64,000 nucleotides of DNA from Novosphingobium ovatum (GTDB lineage: Bacteria; Pseudomonadota; Alphaproteobacteria; Sphingomonadales; Sphingomonadaceae): positions 1 to 64,000 of the forward strand of contig NZ_JAAAPO010000006.1 of NCBI RefSeq assembly GCF_009909235.1, read 5' to 3'. A program made the translations under genes and the position numbers. Positions 25,193 through 33,638 of this stretch are shown here, one piece after another. The notes beneath the pieces were generated by a model. The model was not told where the DNA came from. It made no database searches and saw only the letters and a list, made by a program, of their open reading frames with translations. Numbering within the stretch: the first letter of the stretch is position 1; the number at the start of each line of letters is the position of its first letter.

Positions 25193-26269
25193 ATGGAAAT
25201 CGACGAAGTAGAGCTCCAGATTGAGGAAGAAAACGACGAAGCCCCGCTCGTTGAGTTTGATATTTCTGTCTCTCCGGCGGACCCTACCCTCGAACTACTA
25301 GCAGACAAAGTTGGCAAGAAGGATATAATTGTTCCCTTCTATCAAAGAAAATATGTTTGGAAAATCGAGCAAGCATCAAAGCTTATCGAATCTTTTTTGA
25401 TGGGACTACCCGTTCCCCAAGTTTTCCTTTATGTGAATGAGGAAGATCAATTGGAAATAATTGACGGACAACAGCGCATTATGTCCGTCAAATATTTCTT
25501 TGAGGGCTACTTTGGCGAAGCTGGACCGGACGGAAGACGCCAGATATTTCGGCTAAAGGGGCTCGCAGAACGCTCAGACTACAACGGCAAGACCTTTGAA
25601 GAACTCTCCCTGAGGGACCAGAGGCGCCTCAGAAACACATCGCTTCGGGCAATCCATATCAAGCAACTCAAGCCGAGCACCAGAAACGACAGCGTGTTCC
25701 ATATTTTTGAACGGCTCAATACTGGGGGTACGCAACTCAAGCCCCAAGAAATCAGGAACGCAGTCTATCGTGGGCGTATCGTAGATGCGCTTAGGGATTT
25801 GAATAATAACCCTAAGTGGTTTAAAATACTTGGCACAAAATCGCCCGACAAAAATCAAAAAGATATTGAGATAATTCTTAGATTATTTGCTCTTTTTGAA
25901 ATTTGGCCTCAATATGAAAAGCCAATGCTTAAATATCTTAACGAGCAAATGGCAAAATATCGTGAATTTTCCGATCAGAGGGCAGAGAAGTTCAAAAGGA
26001 GGTTCGCGGAGGTTGTATCTCTGGTTGCGGACAATTTGGAGAAGCCGTTTCGCCCCACCCGCGTAATCAATGCCGCTATGCTTGAGGGGGTGATGATCGC
26101 CCTGCTTGAGGATTCCTCAATCACCGCCGATCAGTTGAAGGCGCGTTATGCCGTATTGGAGGCGGACGATACCTTCACCAAATATCTGCGAGGTGCCACG
26201 ACTGATACAATCACGGTACGCGAACGCATTAAGAGAGCGAAAGAGGTTCTTGGCCATGGCGCGAGCTGA
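25193..26269 (+). CDS. DUF262 (GmrS/ParB-like) protein
   Basis: 358 residues. The DUF262 core is VPFYQRKYVWKIEQASKLIE, then LEIIDGQQRIMSV with DGQQR at residues 91-95, the nucleotide-binding/hydrolysis motif of GmrS and BrxU. There is no C-terminal DUF1524 HNH nuclease, unlike full GmrSD, and instead the gene overlaps a HEPN gene by 14 bp. AGGAGA precedes the ATG. GC is clearly lower than in the preceding operon, so the pair probably arrived separately. Likely a two-gene defence module: sensor or NTPase plus RNase. Confidence 0.85.
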   Translation: MEIDEVELQIEEENDEAPLVEFDISVSPADPTLELLADKVGKKDIIVPFYQRKYVWKIEQASKLIESFLMGLPVPQVFLYVNEEDQLEIIDGQQRIMSVKYFFEGYFGEAGPDGRRQIFRLKGLAERSDYNGKTFEELSLRDQRRLRNTSLRAIHIKQLKPSTRNDSVFHIFERLNTGGTQLKPQEIRNAVYRGRIVDALRDLNNNPKWFKILGTKSPDKNQKDIEIILRLFALFEIWPQYEKPMLKYLNEQMAKYREFSDQRAEKFKRRFAEVVSLVADNLEKPFRPTRVINAAMLEGVMIALLEDSSITADQLKARYAVLEADDTFTKYLRGATTDTITVRERIKRAKEVLGHGAS

Positions 26270-26777
26270 TCTTGACGCTCACTTTGCTAAAATTGATGAA
26301 TTAACCGAAGAAATTGAGCGCATCGTTCCCACGGATGGGTATCAGAATGTCCAGTTCAGGTCTGACCTTGCCGGGCTATTGGTCGTGGCCATTGCCGCGA
26401 CATATGAGTCTTGCGTGAAAGACGTTTTGTACGAGCGCGCACTCCGGCATCACGTTGCTTTTGGCGCGTTCGCGGAGAGAAATTTTGAAAAACTAAATAG
26501 TAGAATACAAATTAAGGATTTGAAAAAATACTGCCAGCTCTTTGGGTCTGGTGCTTTACAAAATGAATTCAGGGATCGCCTGAAAGAGCGGAAAGAAAAA
26601 TTGCTGCAAAGGTCAGGAAAAAATATCGAAAATTGCTACGAACAAGTTCTGGAGTGGCGCCATGCTTTCGCTCACGCCATGGTGAGAAATCACACCATTG
26701 AGGAAGCGGTCAATACTCATAGGTGTGCCAAGCGCGTTCTGTATGTCTTTGATGAAGTAATATCAGGTTCGCAATAG
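26256..26777 (+). CDS. HEPN-domain protein, candidate RNase effector
   Basis: 173 residues. The HEPN Rx4-6H catalytic motif is R135-HAFA-H140 (EWRHAFAHAM), with a conserved helix (AATYESCVKDVL) carrying Glu51/52. The form resembles RiboL-PSP/MAE_28990-type HEPN proteins. It starts within the DUF262 gene and is translationally coupled to it. HEPN proteins of this kind act as RNases in toxin or abortive-infection systems. It could also be a non-catalytic HEPN, since only one motif is visible. Confidence 0.75.
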   Translation: MARADLDAHFAKIDELTEEIERIVPTDGYQNVQFRSDLAGLLVVAIAATYESCVKDVLYERALRHHVAFGAFAERNFEKLNSRIQIKDLKKYCQLFGSGALQNEFRDRLKERKEKLLQRSGKNIENCYEQVLEWRHAFAHAMVRNHTIEEAVNTHRCAKRVLYVFDEVISGSQ

Positions 26778-26786
26778 GTATCGCGG

Positions 26787-27014
26787 TCAGTCGGCTTCCG
26801 GCTTTTTTAGTATTTCCGCTGGCGCCAACCTGAGCACCGTGGCCACGCGCACCAGCACCAAGAGGCTGGGGTTGCGCTTCCCCCGTTCGATGCCGCCCAT
26901 GTAGGTGAGGTCAATTTCAGCATCCAAGGCCACCTGCTCTTGGGTCAAGCCGAGCTCCTGCCTGCGACGGCGAATGTTTCCCCCAACAATGGCCCGCCAG
27001 TCCTGCATGGCCAT
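26787..27014 (-). CDS. Small XRE-family regulator
   Basis: 75 residues; helix-turn-helix from IRRRRQELGLTQEQVALDAE to YMGGIERGKRNPSL, then a standard C-terminal helix. ATG 27014 and 27008 are both possible. It is convergent with the HEPN gene (9 bp between stops) and points away from the IS element. It is the likely repressor of an island promoter, perhaps its own or that of the gene now on the far side of the IS. Confidence 0.82.
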   Translation of the reverse strand: MAMQDWRAIVGGNIRRRRQELGLTQEQVALDAEIDLTYMGGIERGKRNPSLLVLVRVATVLRLAPAEILKKPEAD

Positions 27015-27080
27015 CAGGTTCAAGATCGGGCATATATTCTCTAGGGATTATAGCCCCTATTAACGAATTTCGGGCTAGCT

Positions 27081-28382
27081 GGAGACCCGCAAAAACCGGT
27101 TATTTTTCTGGGTGATCGAGCCGATGAGATGATGGAGAAGCAGGCAGGCACTGAAACGGCAGCGTTTTGGCCCTTGTCGGCGATCCTGAAGGGTAATTTC
27201 GCCGATTTCCTTGGATTTTAGGCAGATTCACCCCATGCATTCTCGACGCTCGTGGAAGATCAGTCTGTTGAAATTGTAGGCCAGGTTGCAAAGGGTGAGT
27301 TTCGCTTCGGCGCGGGCTAGGCCGATGGTGCGGATGAACAACCCGAACCGGTTCTTTTGATGAGCAAAGACGTGTTCGATATGGGCGCGGATCGAGGATT
27401 TGGCAGCATTGGCCCGCGCGGTTGCCCTCGACATTGCCTTGCCCATGGGTTTGCGCCGGTGGATGCGGGAGGTAAGCATTCGGTCTGACAACCACTTCTC
27501 GTTCTGCTTTGAGCGATAGGCGCTATCGGCCCAGACCTCGGAACAGGTGTTCCCTGTGCTGACGACCTGCCGGAGGAGACGCCCATCAGCCGCCGACGCC
27601 GAGGTCACCGCCATCTCCCGGATAAAGCCGAAACGCCGGTCGATGCTGATGTGGGATTTGTAGCCGAAGACCGGCAGGGCAATCATAGGCAGAGGCGTTC
27701 CATCCTCGCGATACCGGACTTTCCCCCCGATCTTGAGCGTCCAGCGCGCATCGATGTCTTTCTGCGCAGCCTTGTTCGGCTCGTTCGGCCAGATTTCCTT
27801 CGCGCTCTTCCCCGACTTGATCGCCTCGCGTTCACCTTCTGTGTTTCGCTGCTTGGGCGCAGGGACCAGCGAGGCATCCACAATCTGCCCTGACATCGGG
27901 ATGTAGCCCTTCTTCTGGAGTTGCCAGTCAAAGGCCTTCATCACCCGCTTGAGCGTTCCAGTCTCGGTCAGGCGGTTGCGGAAATGCCGGATTGTGTTCT
28001 CATCAGGCGTGCGGTCCCCGAGCGACAGCCCCAGAAACCGCAACCAACTCAGCCGATCCCGGATCATGAACTCCATGCGCGCATCCGAGAGGTTGTGCTG
28101 CGCCTGCAAGATCAGGGCCTTGAACATCATCACCGGATCGAAGGGCGGGCGGCCCCCCTTGATACCATCACCGTAGCCCAGCCCCTCAACAAGCCAGGCG
28201 CGGAAGTACTCGAAGTCCACCGCCTGCTGCAAAACCTCCAGCGGATCGCCGTCCTTGCTCAAGGCTTCGAGATGCTCGCCCAAACTGAAAAGCGACTTCG
28301 GTTCCACCACGGCTCTCCATGATCGTTTCAGACCAATGAATCACCATAACCGTCTAAACGCCATCGGTTTTTGCGGGTCTCC
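27081..28382. mobile_element. IS5-family insertion sequence, intact, 1302 bp
   Basis: Terminal inverted repeats GGAGACCCGCAAAAACCG match over 18 bp at both ends. A 4-bp target duplication AGCT lies at 27077-27080 and 28383-28386. One full transposase gene fills the element. The IS separates the XRE regulator from the membrane-protein gene at 28434, two genes that were about 0.1 kb apart and divergent before insertion. Confidence 0.9.
27228..28310 (-). CDS. IS5-family DDE transposase
   Basis: 360 residues. The N-terminal DUF772 region (DPVMMFKALILQAQHNLSDA) is followed by the DDE domain: D in IVDASLV, D in VWADSAYRS, and E in HIEHVFAHQKNRFGL. The reading frame is intact from ATG to stop, so the element may still move. 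It is transcribed opposite to most island genes. Confidence 0.93.
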   Translation of the reverse strand: MVEPKSLFSLGEHLEALSKDGDPLEVLQQAVDFEYFRAWLVEGLGYGDGIKGGRPPFDPVMMFKALILQAQHNLSDARMEFMIRDRLSWLRFLGLSLGDRTPDENTIRHFRNRLTETGTLKRVMKAFDWQLQKKGYIPMSGQIVDASLVPAPKQRNTEGEREAIKSGKSAKEIWPNEPNKAAQKDIDARWTLKIGGKVRYREDGTPLPMIALPVFGYKSHISIDRRFGFIREMAVTSASAADGRLLRQVVSTGNTCSEVWADSAYRSKQNEKWLSDRMLTSRIHRRKPMGKAMSRATARANAAKSSIRAHIEHVFAHQKNRFGLFIRTIGLARAEAKLTLCNLAYNFNRLIFHERRECMG

Positions 28383-28433
28383 AGCTGAGCGGACTGCGGC
28401 CCGGCGCCGCGCCGCTATGACCGAGGCAAGCCC

Positions 28434-29324
28434 ATGTCGATATTCAGCAAGTCCACCGATTATGACGAAGCGAGCGAGGCAGAGCGCCAGCCGCGCAAGC
28501 GCTGGACTATCAAGAAAATCCTGTTGGCGGTCTTGGGCGGCTATATGGTGCTGGGCCTGTTCTCCATGATCCATGACCGCCTGCACACTCAAGAGGCCGA
28601 CGCAGCAACCTATCCTGTGGCACCAGCCGCCAGCGCCCGCGATGATGCCTTGGCATTCCATCGGCAAATTGCCCAAGTCACCATGCAGTGCGAATTTGCG
28701 AGCGGCTCGCTCAACGTGGTGATGATGAGCAATGACCCCGTGGCCATCTACCAAGGCGCCAAGGCAGTGGACGCGGACTGCATCGGCATGTCGCGCAAGC
28801 TGGACGGGTTGGTAATTCCTCAAACGCTAGGCCGCGAAGTTGCTCAAGCTTATGCGGCTGCCCTCAAGCAATGTAAGTCCGCGTACCTGGACCGCTGGAG
28901 CATGGCCCACTCGCTGGAGGCCGCTCTGGATAGTGGCGGCAAGGTTTCCGCCTTAGCCGACTTGCGGCGCGATATGCGCGATTGGAAGAGCAGCAACAAG
29001 GCGTGCGAGGCAGCGGTACAGTCTGCGCCCGCGCCACTGGGAATTACCGAAGCTGATTTGTTCACCGCTCTGGGCAACGGCACCGGGCCTAACGGTTCTG
29101 TTGCAAGCACCACCCCTGATCTGGGGTTTGAAGGGCAGCCGTCGCCCGCCATCCGTGCATTGATCCACAAGCACCTAAGCTATTCTGCTGACTGCCAGAC
29201 CGGTGAAGGAGAGCCAAATGCCTGTGCGTTGCGGGATCAGACGGCAGGACAATTGCACAGCGTGGGCTGGTGTTATGGTAGGCCAACCGATGTTGGCAGC
29301 GACAGCCGTTGGCACAGTTGCTGA
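28434..29324 (+). CDS. Membrane-anchored protein of unknown function
   Basis: 296 residues. A basic cytoplasmic N-terminus (RQPRKRWTIKK) precedes one transmembrane helix (ILLAVLGGYMVLGLFSMI, about residues 29-47). The rest should be periplasmic and contains six or more cysteines, including a C-terminal group (SADCQTGEGEPNACALRD, WCYG, HSC) able to form disulfides. I know no family. The start codon is 52 bp from the IS end, so its original promoter may have been displaced by the insertion. Confidence 0.6.
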   Translation: MSIFSKSTDYDEASEAERQPRKRWTIKKILLAVLGGYMVLGLFSMIHDRLHTQEADAATYPVAPAASARDDALAFHRQIAQVTMQCEFASGSLNVVMMSNDPVAIYQGAKAVDADCIGMSRKLDGLVIPQTLGREVAQAYAAALKQCKSAYLDRWSMAHSLEAALDSGGKVSALADLRRDMRDWKSSNKACEAAVQSAPAPLGITEADLFTALGNGTGPNGSVASTTPDLGFEGQPSPAIRALIHKHLSYSADCQTGEGEPNACALRDQTAGQLHSVGWCYGRPTDVGSDSRWHSC

Positions 29325-29342
29325 GTTCCGGGGGCAAATCCA

Positions 29343-29804
29343 ATGACCAGCCAAATCCCCGACGCCATCTATTACGAGGGCCGCCGCTGTAAGCTCATGG
29401 CCACGCCGCTGGAGGCCTATTTTGAGCAAGGTGCCCCCCGTCCCGAACTCGATTGCTCATACTCGGCCCTTTGGCGCGGATATATTGCCACGTGGCGGCT
29501 GGAGGGTGGACAGCTTTTCCTGGTGCATCTGAGGCCGGGGATGGCGGACGCGCCACGGCTGACGATTGGGACGCTCTTCCCCGGACAGGGCCGCAAGGTA
29601 TTGGCTTCATGGTTCACGGGCCGCCTGCGCATTTCGGCTGGCCGCTGCCTGTCATCGCTGGGCGGCGGCTTTATGAGCGCTCATGAGCGTGAGGCGCTGG
29701 TGGACGTGCTGGAGGGGCGGGTTATTGCCGAGCGCACGCTGAACCTTGCCGCCATACCCATGCCCGCGTGGCCAGCCGAGGTCATGGGCGACGGGTGGGG
29801 GTAA
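29343..29804 (+). CDS. Hypothetical protein, last gene of the island
   Basis: 153 residues, no signal peptide. The compact start IYYEGRRCKLMATPLEAYF with SALWRGYIATWRLEGGQLFL suggests a small beta-rich domain; the C-terminus (SLGGGFMSAHEREALVDVLE) is helical. It follows the membrane protein by 18 bp and GGGGG precedes the ATG. Proteins of this general type appear in proteobacterial mobile elements, but the function is unknown. Confidence 0.55.
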   Translation: MTSQIPDAIYYEGRRCKLMATPLEAYFEQGAPRPELDCSYSALWRGYIATWRLEGGQLFLVHLRPGMADAPRLTIGTLFPGQGRKVLASWFTGRLRISAGRCLSSLGGGFMSAHEREALVDVLEGRVIAERTLNLAAIPMPAWPAEVMGDGWG

Positions 29805-29978
29805 ATTTGGCGCTACGCCCAAAGCCCTTGCCATCCCGCCTCACCTGAGCGACAAACAGCCATCGCACCTGCCCGGCCTCTATCCACACGGATAAGCACA
29901 TTGGGCGGGTCTTTTATTTTGGGGCGCAGATGCCTTGCCGGGCCGCCTACCGGCGACGGAAAGCCCAAATCCCATCTG

Positions 29979-29987
29979 GTGCTTACT
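29979..29987. promoter_or_regulatory. Integrase arm-type site, right end
   Basis: GTGCTTACT, followed by AG, as in the third left-end copy (9813-9823). It lies 56 bp inside the right border. The rest of the 238-bp gap between 29805 and 30042 shows no gene. Confidence 0.5.
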
Positions 29988-30042
29988 AGAGGGGGTGTTT
30001 TTAGGGTTGGAAGGCCATCGCCTCATCTAAACCCTTGAAAAA

Positions 30043-30088
30043 TGGTGCCGCTTACGTGACTCGAACACGTGACCCCATCATTACGAAT
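30043..30088. repeat. attR: 46-bp repeat forming the 3' part of tRNA-Thr
   Basis: Identical to attL at 9650-9695. It starts in the anticodon loop (ATTCGTAATGATGGGG in tRNA sense) and ends with the CCA terminus. Confidence 0.9.
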
Positions 30089-30118
30089 GATGTGCTCTAC
30101 CGACTGAGCTAAAGCGGC
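30043..30118 (-). tRNA. tRNA-Thr(CGT)
   Basis: 76 nt including an encoded ACCA end. The acceptor stem GCCGCTT/AAGCGGC, D arm AGCTCAGTCGGTAGAGC, anticodon arm CATCA-TTCGTAA-TGATG (anticodon CGT) and T arm ACGTG-TTCGAGT-CACGT all pair. The island entered this gene; its 3' 46 bp now come from the element and keep the tRNA functional. Confidence 0.97.
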
Positions 30119-30355
30119 GTTCCGTGGTAGGAGGCGGCCTTTAGCCCTGAGGCCGCCCCGGTGCAAGGGGCTTTTGTCACTTTCTGGCCAACTTTGCCAA
30201 AGGGCGGGGAAAACAGCCAAAAATGCTTCCCAACCCCGCGCCGCGAACCGGGACGCACAGCCGATTTGCGGCGGATCAATGCGGCGCGGCAACAGTTTGG
30301 CACTGTGCGTTCAGACCGATAAACCAGAGCCGAATCGCAGAAAAAGGCAACGACC

Positions 30356-30550
30356 ATGTCCGTTCGCTTGATGCTTGTGCTGTTCTCGATGATTGCCACC
30401 ACGGTGATGGGCATGCTGGTTACCGGCGTGCTGGCCTATGGCCGTGCCGGCTCGCGCGAGATTCTGATCGCGGCCGCTGTCGGCTTTGTGCTGGCCATTC
30501 CGATCAGCTGGGCGGTGGCGCGCGGCATCACCGCCAAAACCGCCGCCTGA
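30356..30550 (+). CDS. Small two-helix inner-membrane protein
   Basis: 64 residues with two hydrophobic segments (LMLVLFSMIATTVMGMLVTG and ILIAAAVGFVLAIPISWAVA) and a short C-terminal tail. AAGG precedes the ATG. Short membrane proteins like this are widespread in alphaproteobacteria and sometimes misnamed CTP synthetase; no function is established. Confidence 0.7.
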   Translation: MSVRLMLVLFSMIATTVMGMLVTGVLAYGRAGSREILIAAAVGFVLAIPISWAVARGITAKTAA

Positions 30551-30572
30551 TCCACCACGCGGTCCCGGCGTG

Positions 30573-31037
30573 TCACCCCCGCAGGCGTTGCACCAGCATC
30601 GCGGCGGCCAGTGACACATCGGCCCATGTTTCGGCAAAGTCGTCCGGCCCACCGTAATAGGGATCGGCCACCGGTTGTCCCGCGCGGCCAGGCACCAGAT
30701 CCATCAACAGCCCCACCGATGCCGTCGCGTTGGCCGGGGTGATGGCCTGCAGATCCTTCAGATTGCTGTGGTCCAGCGCAAAGATGTAATCGAATCGGGT
30801 GAAGTCCTCGGCCCGGATCTGCCGCGCGCGGTAATCACCGATGGCCACGCCATGACGGCGCGCCTCGGCGATGGCGCGGCGGTCTGGGGGATCGCCCGCG
30901 TGCCAGCCGCCGGTGCCCGCCGAGTCCACCTCTACCGGCAAACGCGCGGCGTCGGCGGCGGCACGGAATGCGGCCTCGGCCAGGGGGGAGCGGCAGATAT
31001 TGCCAAGGCAGACGAACAGGACAGAGGCAAGCGGCAT
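30573..31037 (-). CDS. Low-molecular-weight protein tyrosine phosphatase
   Basis: 154 residues. The P-loop CLGNICRS (C10, R16) is at the N-terminus as in all members, and DPYYGGPDDF near residue 125 has the general-acid Asp. ATG 31037 places the P-loop normally; the longer frame adds about 27 unlike residues. It dephosphorylates protein tyrosines. It stands alone, convergent with the small membrane gene. Confidence 0.92.
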   Translation of the reverse strand: MPLASVLFVCLGNICRSPLAEAAFRAAADAARLPVEVDSAGTGGWHAGDPPDRRAIAEARRHGVAIGDYRARQIRAEDFTRFDYIFALDHSNLKDLQAITPANATASVGLLMDLVPGRAGQPVADPYYGGPDDFAETWADVSLAAAMLVQRLRG

Positions 31038-31359
31038 GGCCAGCGCGATAGAGTGATCTGCCCGTTTGGCAAGTCCGCCATCGGCCGTCCATGCCCCAGA
31101 GCGAAACCCCAGACCCATGCGCTGGCCCGGGGCTTCGCCGCTTTCTCCTGCTGCGCGCCGACTGGCCTGCTAACAGTCGGATCGCGAGGCTGACGCTATC
31201 TCAATTCCCGCAGTAGACAAATCCCTTTCGACCATCTGACGCTGGGTTCGGACGAAGCGAAAGGCGCAGCACGGAAATGCCCCAAGGCGGCACGGTCGCA
31301 CGCCCTTGCGCCGGAAAAGACCCTTTCCCGCGCAGCGCCAAGCGGATAGGGATTCGCCC
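31038..31359. other. 322-bp gap; hairpins but no gene
   Basis: A perfect 7-bp inverted repeat CCGACTG/CAGTCGG lies at 31158-31180, and CCTTTCG/CGAAAGG forms a second, looser one near 31224-31266. This is the promoter area of the phosphatase and the haemoglobin gene. No coding frame is convincing. Confidence 0.4.
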
Positions 31360-31776
31360 GTGACTGACGCCCCTCGCCACCCGACCCAACTGCGCCATCC
31401 CGACATCGCCCGTCTGGTCGAAACCTTTTACGGCCGGGCGCGGGCCGATGCCCTGTTGGGCCCGGTGTTCGATGCGGTAGTGGCCGACTGGCCGCATCAT
31501 TTCGCCGCGCTGACCGGGTTTTGGGCGGCACAATTGCGCGGGCGCGGCAGCTATCACGGACAGCCGATCGCCGTGCATCGCGCGCAGGCCCACCGCATCA
31601 CCCCGGCCATGTTCGACCGCTGGCTGATGCTGTGGGATCACACCACGGCGCAGGTGATGAGCCCCCCCGACGCCGAGGCGCTACAGGCCCGCGCGCGGCG
31701 CATTGCCGCTGTGCTGCGCGGTGCGATGGCCGACACCCCGGCGTGGAGCGCCTGCCCCATGGGTGGTGGCACATGA
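31360..31776 (+). CDS. Group III truncated haemoglobin
   Basis: 138 residues from GTG 31360, which has AGGG upstream. HPDIARLVETFYGRARADAL, then GPVFDAVVADWPHHFAALTGFW, is the group III pattern. H in PIAVHRAQ is the proximal haem ligand, and Phe/Tyr in the B helix (TFYGR) lines the distal pocket. Such proteins deal with oxygen, NO or peroxide. Its stop overlaps the next gene's start by 4 bp. Confidence 0.88.
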   Translation: MTDAPRHPTQLRHPDIARLVETFYGRARADALLGPVFDAVVADWPHHFAALTGFWAAQLRGRGSYHGQPIAVHRAQAHRITPAMFDRWLMLWDHTTAQVMSPPDAEALQARARRIAAVLRGAMADTPAWSACPMGGGT

Positions 31777-32342
31777 ACGGCACGCTTTACGCCCTGCTGG
31801 CCTGTTTTCTGTGCGGCATTGGCGCGCGCGACCAGATGCTGTTGGCGGCGTTGACGCATCGGCTGGGGCGGCACACGGGCGCGCTGCTGCTAGCCTGCGC
31901 GACATCGGCGCTGGCCAGCGGGCTTGCCGCGTGGGCATCCGAAGAGATCGGCGCGGTGATGACCTATCCGGCGCGGATGGTGCTGGCCTGTTTCGCGCTG
32001 GCGGCGGCGGGGGTGGAATCGCTGATGTTCCGCCCAAAGATCGCGATGAAGGAACCCACCCGCTCGCTGTTTGCCGCAGGGGTGGTGATGCTGGCCTATC
32101 AGGCGGCGGATGCGGCGCGCTTTCTGGTGCTGGCGATCACGCTGGCGACCTTTGCGCCGGTGCCCACCGCCGTGGGGGGCACGCTGGGAGCGTGGGCGGC
32201 GCTGTGGCTGGGCTATCTGGCGTCCGATGTCATGCTGCAACGCGAATCCGGCCTGACCCAGATCCGCCGCTGGGCGGGCGCGCTCCTGTTGGGCACGGGG
32301 GTGGGCATGGGCGTCTATATCTGGGTGGTGTTCGGCAAATAG
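31773..32342 (+). CDS. Six-helix membrane protein, GDT1/TMEM165-like
   Basis: 189 residues with about six membrane helices in two halves. The first-helix motif GIGARDQMLLAAL falls where GDT1/TMEM165 cation transporters have E-x-G-D-K-T; here the Glu and Asp positions differ, so it may be a divergent relative without the usual Mn/Ca transport. It is translationally coupled (ATGA) to the truncated haemoglobin. Family call is tentative. Confidence 0.5.
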   Translation: MNGTLYALLACFLCGIGARDQMLLAALTHRLGRHTGALLLACATSALASGLAAWASEEIGAVMTYPARMVLACFALAAAGVESLMFRPKIAMKEPTRSLFAAGVVMLAYQAADAARFLVLAITLATFAPVPTAVGGTLGAWAALWLGYLASDVMLQRESGLTQIRRWAGALLLGTGVGMGVYIWVVFGK

Positions 32343-32446
32343 CCCTGTCGATAATCGCCATTACCGATCACAGTCCGCACTTTCATTTGCGTGACCGATA
32401 ATGCCCTTGGCGGTATATCCCGATGCAACACAGCGGGAGATCAAAC

Positions 32447-32902
32447 ATGCCCAATCACAACGCCACCGCCGCCCTGACCGACAGCCTGAATGGCCTGTTG
32501 GCCGATCTGTTCACGCTGTACCTGAAAACCAAGAATTTCCACTGGCATGTGCGCGGGCCGCAGTTCCGCGACCTGCACCTGTTGTTTGACGAACAGGCGG
32601 CGGAAATCTTTGCACTGACCGATATCGTGGCCGAACGGGTGCGCAAGAATGGCGCGCCGGCCCTGACCGGCATCGCCGCCATCGCGCAAAAGGCCCGCAT
32701 CGCCGACCAGCCTCGCGCCGACCTGACCGCTGCCGAGATGATCGCCGAACTGCGCGATGACAACGCGACGCTGGTGGACGTCATCCGCGAGGTCAAGGCT
32801 GCCGCGACCGCCGCTGGCGACAATGCCACCGACGGCTTTGCCGATGACTGGACCGATCAGGCACAGCAGCGCCGCTGGTTCCTGGAGTCGACGCTGGGCT
32901 GA
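32447..32902 (+). CDS. dps: Dps-family ferritin-like DNA-protection protein
   Basis: 151 residues. The ferroxidase signature TKNFHWHVRGPQFRDLHLLF with H32, H44 and D48, then E near 53, is intact. The protein should form a 12-mer storing iron and consuming peroxide. ATG 32447 follows GGGAGA. It is a single gene with about 100 bp of upstream sequence. Confidence 0.93.
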   Translation: MPNHNATAALTDSLNGLLADLFTLYLKTKNFHWHVRGPQFRDLHLLFDEQAAEIFALTDIVAERVRKNGAPALTGIAAIAQKARIADQPRADLTAAEMIAELRDDNATLVDVIREVKAAATAAGDNATDGFADDWTDQAQQRRWFLESTLG

Positions 32903-32996
32903 CCGCGCATCCCCCTGCCGCGCGCCGCCCTTCCCAATGGACGGCTTGCGCCGCATAGCTTTGCGATGGCCTTTCCGGCGGGTGGGCGGGGGTGCT

Positions 32997-33638
32997 ATGC
33001 CCCTGCCCATGACGCAAACAGCCGACATCCAGATCATCCCCGGCGCCAGTGACGCCGACATCGCCGCCGCCATCGCACAGCGCCTGCGCGCCGCATTGGC
33101 CGCCGGCGAAGGGCCGATCGCCATCACCATTCCGGGCGGATCCACGCCTTTTCCCATTCTGGCGCTGTTGGCGCAGATGGATCTGCCGTGGGGCCGCATC
33201 GCGGTGTGGCCGGGCGATGACCGCATCGTGGCCGAAGATCACCCCGCCAGCAACGTGGGCCGCATCCGCGCCGCGCTGGAGCCTTTGGGCGCGCAGGTGA
33301 TCGCCCTGAGCGAAGACGCCGTGCCGCCGCATTTCGCGCTGGCATGGCTGGGGATGGGCAATGACGGGCATATCGCCTCGTTGTTTCCCAATACCGATCC
33401 CACCGCCAACGCCCCCGCCCGCATCATTCGCCTGACGCCCGATCCCCTGCCGCCAGAGGCCCCGTTTGACCGTCTGAGCATGACCATCCCGCTGTTGATC
33501 GCCAGTGACGGGCTGATGTTCGTCATCCGCGGCGATGACAAGCGCGCACTGTTCGAGGCCGCCGCCCGTGCCGAGCATGACCTGCCGGTAGCGCGACTGT
33601 TGGCGGTGGCTTCGGGCACGGTGCAGTGCTTCTGCTGA
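32997..33638 (+). CDS. pgl: 6-phosphogluconolactonase
   Basis: 213 residues of the glucosamine-6-phosphate isomerase/6-phosphogluconolactonase fold. IPGGSTPFPIL near residue 42 binds phosphate, and LGMGNDGHIASLFPNT near residue 117 is the Pgl active-site signature. It hydrolyses 6-phosphogluconolactone in the pentose phosphate and Entner-Doudoroff routes. zwf and edd are not adjacent here. The Nudix gene starts inside its 3' end. Confidence 0.82.
   Translation: MPLPMTQTADIQIIPGASDADIAAAIAQRLRAALAAGEGPIAITIPGGSTPFPILALLAQMDLPWGRIAVWPGDDRIVAEDHPASNVGRIRAALEPLGAQVIALSEDAVPPHFALAWLGMGNDGHIASLFPNTDPTANAPARIIRLTPDPLPPEAPFDRLSMTIPLLIASDGLMFVIRGDDKRALFEAAARAEHDLPVARLLAVASGTVQCFC

Larger units (their letters stand above)
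9650..30088. mobile_element. Integrated genomic island in tRNA-Thr (about 20.4 kb) carrying defence genes
   Basis: Bounded by identical 46-bp copies of the 3' part of tRNA-Thr(CGT), at 9650-9695 and 30043-30088. The integrase gene is the first gene inside the left border. A P4-type primase-helicase, an AlpA-like regulator and a toxin-antitoxin pair make up the core. Restriction and abortive-infection-type genes form the cargo. No capsid, terminase or conjugation genes are visible, so this looks like a P4-satellite-like or cryptic integrative element rather than a complete prophage or ICE. Confidence 0.88.
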
